A DNA stretch of 7,146 nucleotides, from contig DNSU01000161.1 of the NCBI GenBank assembly GCA_003499585.1, positions 5,991-13,136 on the forward strand, written 5' to 3'. The translations under genes and the position numbers were made by a program. The stretch is from Cyanobacteria bacterium UBA9579. GTDB taxonomy: Bacteria > Cyanobacteriota > Vampirovibrionia > Gastranaerophilales > UBA9579. Below are positions 1 through 6,544 of this stretch, in pieces. Below the pieces are notes generated by a model. That model was not told the origin of the DNA. It was given only the letters and a program-made list of their open reading frames with translations, and made no database searches. Within the stretch, counting starts at the first letter, position 1. Every line of letters begins with the position of its first letter.

Positions 1-750
1 TCCTGCAACTAAAAGGCCCATATCAAGCTGTACAAGTCTTTTATCTTCCAATATTTCAGGAATATCTCCACTAACGATCCTGTTTGCTAAACCTTCAGCA
101 ATAGCTGTTTTACCTACACCAGGCTCACCGATTAACACAGGATTGTTCTTTGTGCGGCGACCCAGAATCTGTACAACTCTTTCTATTTCTTTTTCTCTAC
201 CTACAACAGGATCTAAACGCTGTTCCTGTGCAGCTTGAGTTAAATTTGTACCAAATTCATCAAGAGAAGGTGTTTTACTTCTACCCTGGCTTGTTGTTGA
301 GCTGGCACCTGTTCTGGTTTCACCCAGCATTCTTATTACATTGCTTCTAACTTTATTTAAATCAACACCGAGATTCTCAAGAACTCTGGCTGCAACACCT
401 TCACCTTCTCTAATTAAACCTAACAGAAGATGCTCTGTACCAATATAATTATGTCCTAATTGTCTTGCTTCATCCCAGGATAATTCCAGAACACGTTTGG
501 CTCTTGGGGTAAAAGGAATTTCAACTGCTACGAAGCCTGATCCTCTACCAATAATCTTCTCAACTTCAACTCGAGAATCCTTCAGATTAACTCCCATTGC
601 TTTTAAAGTTTTTGCAGCTATTCCTGTTCCTTCACCAATTAAACCTAATAATATTTGCTCAGTTCCAACAAAGTTATGCCCTAATCTACGAGCTTCTTCT
701 TGAGCCAACATTATTACTTTAATTGCTTTTTCTGTAAACCTTTCAAACAT
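1..750 (-). CDS. clpC: ATP-dependent Clp protease ATP-binding subunit ClpC, N-terminal part (partial at left edge)
   Basis: ClpC is a cytoplasmic AAA+ unfoldase of the Hsp100 family that feeds substrates to the ClpP peptidase. Only residues 1-250 are visible; the gene runs off the left edge in frame. Starting at [10 protein letters not shown], two Clp_N repeats can be read at about residues 5-70 and 80-145, marked by the paired phrases [14 protein letters not shown] and [15 protein letters not shown] linker with TPSLDEFG leads into the first AAA+ domain, which has the Walker A motif GEPGVGKT with lysine at residue 214. The last visible residues, LDMGLLVAG, are typical of the start of the D1 core. 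Walker B, the second AAA+ domain and the ClpP-binding loop lie outside the window. The ATG is supported by a GGGAG about 11 bases upstream and by the family N-terminus. The sequence resembles cyanobacterial/plastid ClpC more than proteobacterial ClpA. ClpB is excluded by the N-terminal repeats and linker. Confidence 0.95.
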   Translation of the reverse strand, partial: MFERFTEKAIKVIMLAQEEARRLGHNFVGTEQILLGLIGEGTGIAAKTLKAMGVNLKDSRVEVEKIIGRGSGFVAVEIPFTPRAKRVLELSWDEARQLGHNYIGTEHLLLGLIREGEGVAARVLENLGVDLNKVRSNVIRMLGETRTGASSTTSQGRSKTPSLDEFGTNLTQAAQEQRLDPVVGREKEIERVVQILGRRTKNNPVLIGEPGVGKTAIAEGLANRIVSGDIPEILEDKRLVQLDMGLLVAG

Positions 751-864
751 TTATTTTATATCTCCCATCAGATTAATGCCTTTAATCATATTTAATTTTG
801 GACTTAATATACACAATTCACTTAAAATTAAGGATAAAACGAATATTATTTGAACTTTTTTCAT
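751..864 (-). CDS. Possible 37-residue leader ORF abutting clpC
   Basis: An ATG at 864-862 opens a frame that reads MKKVQIIFVLSLILSELCIL and then a short polar tail ending MGDIK. Its TAA at 753-751 touches the clpC ATG at 750-748 with no spacing. The N-terminus looks like a signal-peptide or membrane-inserting segment (two lysines followed by about 18 mostly hydrophobic residues). There is no lipobox, because the residues before the cysteine are SEL. The clpC Shine-Dalgarno-like GGGAG lies inside this ORF, so translation of the two could be coupled. Against it, I see no Shine-Dalgarno sequence upstream of this ATG, and short hydrophobic ORFs arise by chance in AT-rich DNA. I do not recognise a family. 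It may be only part of the clpC leader RNA. Confidence 0.2.
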   Translation of the reverse strand: MKKVQIIFVLSLILSELCILSPKLNMIKGINLMGDIK

Positions 865-872
865 ATTTTGAG

Positions 873-905
873 CGATTTTAGAATCGTTTTTCGATTTTCT
901 TCGAT
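873..905. promoter_or_regulatory. Cluster of CGATT/AATCG inverted repeats in the clpC leader
   Basis: On the plus strand CGATT lies at 873-877, AATCG at 882-886, CGATT at 892-896 and CGAT at 902-905. The first two form a 5-bp inverted repeat around TTAG. The second and third form another around TTTTT. The middle arm is shared, so in RNA the two small hairpins would exclude each other. The repeats lie 123-155 bases upstream of clpC. They could be half-sites for a repressor or a weak RNA switch. Stems of 5 bp are weak, and the function is inferred. Confidence 0.3.
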
Positions 906-959
906 ATTTTAGTAAGATTCCTTTTCTTCAGCTTTTCATAAAACTCGTTTCTAACTTTC

Positions 960-989
960 ATTTTACAATATAAAATTGATATCTTTCAA
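960..989 (-). promoter_or_regulatory. Candidate sigma-70-type promoter for clpC
   Basis: On the minus strand TTGAAA (989-984) is followed after 18 bases by TAAAAT (965-960), a fair match to the -35 and -10 boxes. Transcription would start near 950, giving a leader of about 200 bases that includes the inverted-repeat cluster. The surrounding AT richness makes chance matches likely. A perfect TATAAT at 1062-1057 (minus) is an alternative, but it lacks a convincing -35 box. Confidence 0.3.
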
Positions 990-1174
990 TCTATAAGAAT
1001 AAATTAATGATTTATTAATATTTTATTGTAAATTCTATTTTTAAACAATTCCCTATATTATAACCTACAAACTGTTTCTCCTTAAATCGTTACAATCCTA
1101 TTTCTCAAAGCAAAATCAATGTTAATTTATATCTTATATTCTTAACCTATACATTTACAAATCTCTACCTTGAT

Positions 1175-3403
1175 CTAATGCGGTCTTATCATAGATAATA
1201 ATTTATTTTGTGGAATTATTTCCTGTAAAATATGTGTTTTAGATGTAGCAACTATAAAATGAACTTCCTGTCCCTGCTGTATACCAATATCAGTAAAAGG
1301 CACAGATAACTCTAAAACTGATTTATAGCTATATACAATATTATTTATGCTTTTCACCATCCATAAAGACCCTTCAATAGCCTCTGACAGGACAGGTGAG
1401 AAAATATTTCCCTGACAAATAGGTATTTCCATCTCATAAGCATAAGAATATCTCTGAGACGGAAAGAGTGCATTACCTTTATTTCTTATTCTAATAGGCG
1501 ATAAAAGACCCGATCTATCCAGGATATAGAAATATATATATATTTCATTAGTTAAACCTAGCATTCTATCCTGATTTACATCAAATCTAAAATAAATATT
1601 GTCAGAATCATTCCCAAAGTAAATGCGTCTTAGCAATCTGTCTGATTGATACATTGGGGCCTGAGGCAGCTCAATATAGCCTGCTTGTGCCCACTCATCA
1701 TCAGAATCAATTACACCGTTAATTGAAGGTTTTAAAATCCCATCAGGACAACGTGAAGGCTCTCCGGCAAATAAAACCAGAGGAATGTCCAGATAATCAG
1801 GTACAGGTTTATCAAGAAGTTTATATACATTTTTAAGGTGCATTCTGAACAGTAAATCGAACATATCATCATGCCCTGAGTCATTAGGCTCCCCATACCA
1901 CCAGAACCAATCACTGCCTTCTGCAATATATATTTCTTCCCAGGCTTTTTCTACGGTTTCTTTAGGGTATTTATTCTCATTAACAAACTTTACAAGATCC
2001 TCTCTTGTTTTATACAAATAATCCCAGGCAATATTCTTTGTAGGATCACCTATCCAGAGACTAAAATTACGATTAATCCATGACCCTGAATGAATTGTAT
2101 CCAATACTTTAGGCTCATCTGCTTTTTTTATAAAGTCACTTACTGTTGTTATATCCAGAGTTTCATCTTCAGACAATAATTTATATAAGTGCTTTAAGAA
2201 TAATCGCCCATCTTCTTTATAACTTTCCCAGGAATTTTCACCATCCATAGCTATTGTTACGATATGATCATCTACAGGAGTGACCTGCAATCTGGCTTGG
2301 ATGTACTTTATTCTTTCGTACAAGTCATTAGCTGCAATTTCAGATTCCTGATTACCATACTCAAAAGCAATTAAATCACCTAATGCAGAATTTCTAAATA
2401 AAGTAAAAATCTTCTTCTTATTTATATCAACCTGATAAGCCTGGCATAAATCATAAGGATCCTGTAAATTGCCATAAAAATCCCTGACAAAGTCTTTTCC
2501 TAATGTTTTAGCAAGATTTCCTTCGTCAGTAACTATCCATTTGACTCCCAAATCTGATAATAATTCTAAAGCTTCCGGACTGACACAATGTTCGGATGGC
2601 CATATGCCAGCTGGTGCAATGCCAAATATATCCTTAAATTTCTTCATCCCTCTTTTCATCTGAACCTTAACATCATCAACGAAATTAAAATGTGATGCAG
2701 GTAGCTGAATGTCAGATGAAGCTCTGGTTGCACATTCAGAATCTATTACAAGTGGTATTATAGGGTGATAATAAGGGCTGGTAGAAATCTCTATTTGACC
2801 TCTTTTGAGAAATTCCTTATATTTTGGGACTATATCTTTAATAATCTTCCTTTGTAATTCAATTATTAACTTACGATCCTCAAGGGTATAATTACTACCT
2901 TTATTGTACAGCTTTTCAAGTTCTGGTTCTTTAGTACGCCAGTAAGGATCAAACCATGCCAGATTAAACCATGCCAATATATCTGCATATTCCTGATCGA
3001 AAAAATCGTCTATGGTTGTATGATCATTCTGAAATCTTTTCTCATAAAGCTTTCTGTAGGGCTCATGAGGAAAAATCATGTTTACATAGTTGGCATCAAA
3101 AAAATATTTAAGTATAAAATCTTTATCTTCAGCACTTAATTTGGCAACATCTGTTACAGTTAGTCTGGAATGGATGTCATGAACATTATTATGACTGTAA
3201 TCATACAACTGATCAAGCAGTGATGGTACAAGATTAAATGTCTGCTTGATATTTGGAAATTCTTCCAGCAGCATTAGCATATCCAGATAGTCTTTAATGG
3301 CATGGAGTCTTACCCATGGCATTAAATACTCTCCCGTTATAGTGCTGGCGTAAACTGGTTGATGCATATGCCATATAAAAGCTACTGAAAGCTTTTTAAC
3401 CAT
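1175..3403 (-). CDS. Glycoside hydrolase family 57 protein (alpha-amylase/amylopullulanase-like, COG1449 type) with C-terminal beta-sandwich-like domain
   Basis: This is a complete 742-residue enzyme expected to hydrolyse or rearrange alpha-glucans such as glycogen. There is no signal peptide, so it should act in the cytoplasm. The N-terminus has the GH57 hallmark WHMHQP (residues 11-16), the first conserved region of the (beta/alpha)7-barrel fold. GIWPSE (266-271) places the likely catalytic nucleophile at Glu271, and AMDGENSW (385-392) places the likely acid/base at Asp387, by analogy with characterised GH57 enzymes. The barrel and its helical extension reach to about residue 540. From about 560 to 735 the segment beginning with VIDSDDEWAQAGYI looks like the beta-sandwich, carbohydrate-binding-like (CBM9/DOMON-like) domain seen at the end of this GH57 type. 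The ATG is supported by AAGGG at the right distance upstream. The gene is divergent from ileS and 424 bases upstream of clpC, with no glycogen genes in view. Exact specificity (alpha-amylase, amylopullulanase, 4-alpha-glucanotransferase) cannot be told from sequence; the GH57 branching-enzyme type is less likely given the motifs. Confidence 0.88.
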   Translation of the reverse strand: MVKKLSVAFIWHMHQPVYASTITGEYLMPWVRLHAIKDYLDMLMLLEEFPNIKQTFNLVPSLLDQLYDYSHNNVHDIHSRLTVTDVAKLSAEDKDFILKYFFDANYVNMIFPHEPYRKLYEKRFQNDHTTIDDFFDQEYADILAWFNLAWFDPYWRTKEPELEKLYNKGSNYTLEDRKLIIELQRKIIKDIVPKYKEFLKRGQIEISTSPYYHPIIPLVIDSECATRASSDIQLPASHFNFVDDVKVQMKRGMKKFKDIFGIAPAGIWPSEHCVSPEALELLSDLGVKWIVTDEGNLAKTLGKDFVRDFYGNLQDPYDLCQAYQVDINKKKIFTLFRNSALGDLIAFEYGNQESEIAANDLYERIKYIQARLQVTPVDDHIVTIAMDGENSWESYKEDGRLFLKHLYKLLSEDETLDITTVSDFIKKADEPKVLDTIHSGSWINRNFSLWIGDPTKNIAWDYLYKTREDLVKFVNENKYPKETVEKAWEEIYIAEGSDWFWWYGEPNDSGHDDMFDLLFRMHLKNVYKLLDKPVPDYLDIPLVLFAGEPSRCPDGILKPSINGVIDSDDEWAQAGYIELPQAPMYQSDRLLRRIYFGNDSDNIYFRFDVNQDRMLGLTNEIYIYFYILDRSGLLSPIRIRNKGNALFPSQRYSYAYEMEIPICQGNIFSPVLSEAIEGSLWMVKSINNIVYSYKSVLELSVPFTDIGIQQGQEVHFIVATSKTHILQEIIPQNKLLSMIRPH

Positions 3404-3453
3404 GATTTTCCCTTCTAATAAAGAACACTTATTTCAGAATATTACTCACTATA

Positions 3454-3481
3454 AGTATATAACTTTGCGCCTCTAAATCAA
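3454..3481 (-). promoter_or_regulatory. Candidate promoter for the GH57 gene
   Basis: On the minus strand TTGATT (3481-3476) and TATACT (3459-3454) are separated by 16 bases. Transcription would start near 3447, leaving a leader of about 43 bases that contains the AAGGG ribosome-binding site. This is a plausible but unproven sigma-70-type match in AT-rich DNA. Confidence 0.38.
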
Positions 3482-3500
3482 TAAGCTATTTAAATGATAA

Positions 3501-3533
3501 ACCGTACCGTCAATAGAAGCATGCGGAAGCATG
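3501..3533. repeat. Short tandem repeats in the GH57/ileS divergent region
   Basis: ACCGT is repeated twice at 3501-3510. GAAGCATG then occurs at 3516-3523 and again at 3526-3533, a 10-base period that puts both copies on one face of the helix. This is the least AT-rich part of the intergenic region and lies upstream of both candidate promoters, as expected of an operator. No known regulator motif was recognised. Confidence 0.35.
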
Positions 3534-3584
3534 GATATTAAGTTTTACATAAATTAAAATATTGTTAGAAACTGAGAATCATTT

Positions 3585-3614
3585 TTGTCATATACTATTG
3601 ATAATTCATATCTA
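3585..3614 (+). promoter_or_regulatory. Candidate promoter for ileS
   Basis: TTGTCA (3585-3590) and TATCTA (3609-3614) are separated by 18 bases, which would start transcription about 20 bases before the ileS ATG. The -10 box is weak; TATACT at 3591-3596 is an alternative -10 without a good -35. No T-box leader, typical of Firmicute ileS genes, fits in the short leader. Confidence 0.3.
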
Positions 3615-3641
3615 ATATAAACAGAATAAAGGGTTAAGCTA

Positions 3642-6479
3642 ATGAGTGAAAAACAAAAAGTTGATTATAAAACAACGCTAAATCTACCTCAAACTGACTT
3701 TAAAATGAAAGCTAATGCGGCTGTTAGAGAAGTTGAACTTCAAAAATACTGGGAAGAGAATAATATATACGAAAAAAATATTTCTCAGAGAAAAAATTCA
3801 GAAAAATTCGTCCTTCATGATGGCCCTCCATACTTAAGCTCAAATAAAATTCACATAGGAACAGCTTTAAATAAAATATTAAAGGATATAGTAACAAAAT
3901 ATAAAGCCCAATCAGGCTTTTACAGCCCATACGTCCCCGGTTATGACGGGCATGGGCTTCCAATTGAGAATGCGGTTGTTAAATCAATTAAAGGCGGAAG
4001 AGAAGCCATCACTCCTGAAGAATTAAGAAAAAAATGCAGAGAATTTGCTATGACCAACTTAAAAGGTCAGGAAGAAAACTTCAAAAGACTAGGAGTATGG
4101 GGCAACTGGGAACATCCTTATGTAACCATCAGCCCTGATTTCGAGGCTGAGCAGGTTCGTATTTTTGGCGAAATACATAAAAAAGGATACGTATATAAGG
4201 GACTAAAACCTGTATACTGGTGTGCAGATTGCGAAACAGCTCTTGCTGAAGCAGAAGTTGAATATGCAGATCATAAATCCCATAGTGTGTATGTAAAATT
4301 CACTTTTGAAAATGAAGAAGCTAAAAAAGCATACCAGACAGCAGAACTTAATATAGATAATCCATTATCAATGGTTATATGGACCACAACCCCGTGGACA
4401 TTACCTGCAAACCTTGCAATATGCTTACATCCAAGATTACAATATGCTTTTGTTCAAAAAGAGGGTGAGCAGGAAGTCTATATTATAGCAGTTGATCTTA
4501 TGGAAAGCTTTGCAACTAACGTAAGTTGGGAAGAAAACGGATTTAAAATACTTGGTACTTCTACAGGTGACAAGTTTGAATACCTTAATGCAAAACATCC
4601 GTTATTTGACAGAAATAGTCTAATTATCCTTGGTGAACACGTTACAACCGAAGCCGGTACAGGAGCAGTTCACACTGCACCGGGGCATGGTCTTGAAGAT
4701 TATGAAGTCGGCACAAGATATAGAATCGGTGTACTATCACCTCTTACAAATAAAGGTATATTTACAGAAGATGCCGGTCAATTTCAGGGAATGAGATATG
4801 ATAAGGCAAATGAAGTAATAGTTCAGGAACTCAGAGATAAGAATGCTCTTCTTGGTTATGGGGAAATACTCCACAGTTATCCACACTGCTGGAGATGCAA
4901 GCATCCTGTAATTTATAGGGCAACAGAACAGTGGTTTATTGATGTAAATGCCTTTAGAGCAGACGCACTAAAAGCAATAAATGATGTAAAATGGATTCCT
5001 CAAAATAACTATCAAAGAATATTCAATATGGTTGAATCCAGATCTGACTGGTGTATCAGCAGGCAAAGGGCATGGGGTGTTCCAATTCCTGTATTTTATT
5101 GTACAGAATGCGATGAATCTATCATTAATGATGAGACCATCAAGAGCGTAGCTGATAAATTTGACAGAGAATCCTCAGATGCCTGGATAAAATACTCTGC
5201 AAAAGAACTGCTACCACAAGGATATAAATGTCCAAAATGTTCCGGCAGTGAATTCAGAAAAGAATCAGATATTATGGATGTCTGGTTTGACAGCGGAGTA
5301 ACTCACGCTACAGTAGTTGGTGCAAGAAAAGAAGAATTAGGCGAGACTCCTGTTGAAATGTACCTTGAAGGTTCAGACCAGCACAGAGGATGGTTCCAAT
5401 CATCATTACTTACAAGCGTGGCAACAAAAGGACGAGCTCCTTATAAGTCAGTGCTTACTCATGGATTCGTACTTGACGGTTCAGGACGCAAAATGAGCAA
5501 GAGTCTTGGCAATGTCGTGGAGCCACAAACCATAATAAATAAATATGGTGCAGACGTACTGAGATTATGGACTGCAAGCGTTGATTACACTAATGATGTA
5601 AGAATAAGTGAGAATATTATTCAGCAATTGGTTGAAGTATACAGAAAAGTACGTAATACCAGCAGATTCTTACTTGGTAATTTATACGACTTTGATCCTG
5701 CTGCTAACTGTGTAGAATATGCTAATCTTAGTGATATTGACAAATACGCCCTGCATAAACTACAAAAACTGGTTGAAAGTGTAAGTACTGCATTTGATAA
5801 ATATGAATTTTATAGATATTATCAATTAATACAGAATTTTACTTCTGATTTCAGCTCATTTTATCTTGACATAGTAAAAGATAGATTATATACAGCAGGC
5901 AAAGATTCACTTGCAAGAAGATCAAGTCAGACAGTTTTGTTTGAAACCCTTCATGTTTTGGCAAGACTTCTGGTTCCGGTTACACCTCACCTTGCTGAAG
6001 ATGTATGGTTATATGTGCTCCCTTCGCAAAAAGGTAATATTGAAAGCATCCTGCTTTCAGACTGGCCAAGGGTTAAGCCTGAATACTTAAATAATGAAGT
6101 GAATGATAAATGGAATGCAATAGCTGAGCTTAGAGAGATAGTTACTAAAGCTATTGAACCTGTTAGAGCCGAAAAGAAAGTTGGAAGCTCACTGGAAACA
6201 GCAGTAGCCATCAGAGTTATTAATAAACCTGATGTTGAAGAAATGCTAAAAACTGTACAGGGGGAACTTGCAAATGTATTTATTACTTCTCAAGCAGTAA
6301 TACTGAAAAATAATGAAGTCCCTGAAAATATACTCAACCAATATGAAGAAGACAGCTATCACGTCTATGTAACCCATGCAATGGGAGAAAAGTGTGATAG
6401 ATGCTGGAAATTTTCAGATACAGTCGGAACAGAAAAAGAACACGAAACCCTTTGCTTAGACTGTATAAAAGCTATATAA
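3642..6479 (+). CDS. ileS: Isoleucyl-tRNA synthetase (IleRS), with altered HIGH motif
   Basis: IleRS is a cytoplasmic class I synthetase that charges tRNA-Ile and clears misactivated valine. The protein is full length (945 residues). Order seen: catalytic N-half with GPPYLSS and HIGT (71-74) where most IleRS have HIGH; CP1 editing domain with WTTTPWTLPAN (247-257) and TGAVHTAPGHGLEDY (340-354), where Asp353 is the likely editing aspartate; DVWFDSG (546-552); KMSKS (617-621); the anticodon-binding helical domain to about 820; and a C-terminal zinc finger, CDRC (918-921) plus CLDC (938-941). Further CxxC pairs lie at 194/197 with 416/419 and at 487/490 with 530/533, so three zinc sites are possible. 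The C-terminal finger marks it as the common bacterial IleRS1 type. The ATG follows AAAGGG by 8 bases; an internal ATG at codon 22 lacks such support. It appears monocistronic, with a terminator just downstream. Function is nearly certain; the effect of HIGT is unknown. Confidence 0.97.
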   Translation: MSEKQKVDYKTTLNLPQTDFKMKANAAVREVELQKYWEENNIYEKNISQRKNSEKFVLHDGPPYLSSNKIHIGTALNKILKDIVTKYKAQSGFYSPYVPGYDGHGLPIENAVVKSIKGGREAITPEELRKKCREFAMTNLKGQEENFKRLGVWGNWEHPYVTISPDFEAEQVRIFGEIHKKGYVYKGLKPVYWCADCETALAEAEVEYADHKSHSVYVKFTFENEEAKKAYQTAELNIDNPLSMVIWTTTPWTLPANLAICLHPRLQYAFVQKEGEQEVYIIAVDLMESFATNVSWEENGFKILGTSTGDKFEYLNAKHPLFDRNSLIILGEHVTTEAGTGAVHTAPGHGLEDYEVGTRYRIGVLSPLTNKGIFTEDAGQFQGMRYDKANEVIVQELRDKNALLGYGEILHSYPHCWRCKHPVIYRATEQWFIDVNAFRADALKAINDVKWIPQNNYQRIFNMVESRSDWCISRQRAWGVPIPVFYCTECDESIINDETIKSVADKFDRESSDAWIKYSAKELLPQGYKCPKCSGSEFRKESDIMDVWFDSGVTHATVVGARKEELGETPVEMYLEGSDQHRGWFQSSLLTSVATKGRAPYKSVLTHGFVLDGSGRKMSKSLGNVVEPQTIINKYGADVLRLWTASVDYTNDVRISENIIQQLVEVYRKVRNTSRFLLGNLYDFDPAANCVEYANLSDIDKYALHKLQKLVESVSTAFDKYEFYRYYQLIQNFTSDFSSFYLDIVKDRLYTAGKDSLARRSSQTVLFETLHVLARLLVPVTPHLAEDVWLYVLPSQKGNIESILLSDWPRVKPEYLNNEVNDKWNAIAELREIVTKAIEPVRAEKKVGSSLETAVAIRVINKPDVEEMLKTVQGELANVFITSQAVILKNNEVPENILNQYEEDSYHVYVTHAMGEKCDRCWKFSDTVGTEKEHETLCLDCIKAI

Positions 6480-6495
6480 AACACAGTTTAAATTA

Positions 6496-6527
6496 AAAGA
6501 GAGGAAAATTTAAATTTTCCTCTCTTT
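6496..6527. terminator. Perfect 32-bp palindrome, probable bidirectional terminator
   Basis: The 16 bases at 6496-6511 (AAAGAGAGGAAAATTT) are the exact reverse complement of 6512-6527. It starts 17 bases after the ileS stop and ends 17 bases before the stop of the convergent repeat ORF. In RNA the GC-containing part (AGAGAGG/CCTCTCT) forms the stem base, with an AT-rich top. The downstream bases are T-rich in each direction but not a clean U-tract. Position between convergent genes supports a shared terminator. Confidence 0.8.
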
Positions 6528-6544
6528 CTTTAATGAATTACCAA

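Larger units (their letters stand above)
751..1174. other. AT-rich 424-base intergenic region upstream of clpC
   Basis: This gap lies between the clpC start and the GH57 stop, both on the minus strand. It is very AT-rich. It holds the possible small ORF at 751-864, a cluster of CGATT/AATCG repeats at 873-905, a candidate clpC promoter at 960-989 and an isolated TATAAT on the minus strand at 1057-1062. No tRNA or recognisable riboswitch was seen, and no intrinsic terminator could be identified after the GH57 stop. CIRCE (the HrcA operator) and a CtsR heptad direct repeat, both common upstream of clp genes in Firmicutes, were looked for and not found. Confidence 0.6.

Noticed and set aside
962..1032. 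9-bp inverted repeat TTTACAATA/TATTGTAAA
   Set aside because: The arms are AT-only apart from one base and are 53 bases apart in very AT-rich DNA, so chance is a sufficient explanation.
1732..1926. Small alternative-frame ORF within the GH57 gene
   Set aside because: It overlaps the conserved GH57 frame on the same strand and has no support as a separate product.
3404..3641. T-box riboswitch upstream of ileS
   Set aside because: The 238-base gap has no T-box consensus, no specifier hairpin and no terminator before the ATG that I can find.
3724..3963. Minus-strand ORF within ileS
   Set aside because: It lies entirely inside the well-supported IleRS coding region and shows no family signature or ribosome-binding site of its own.
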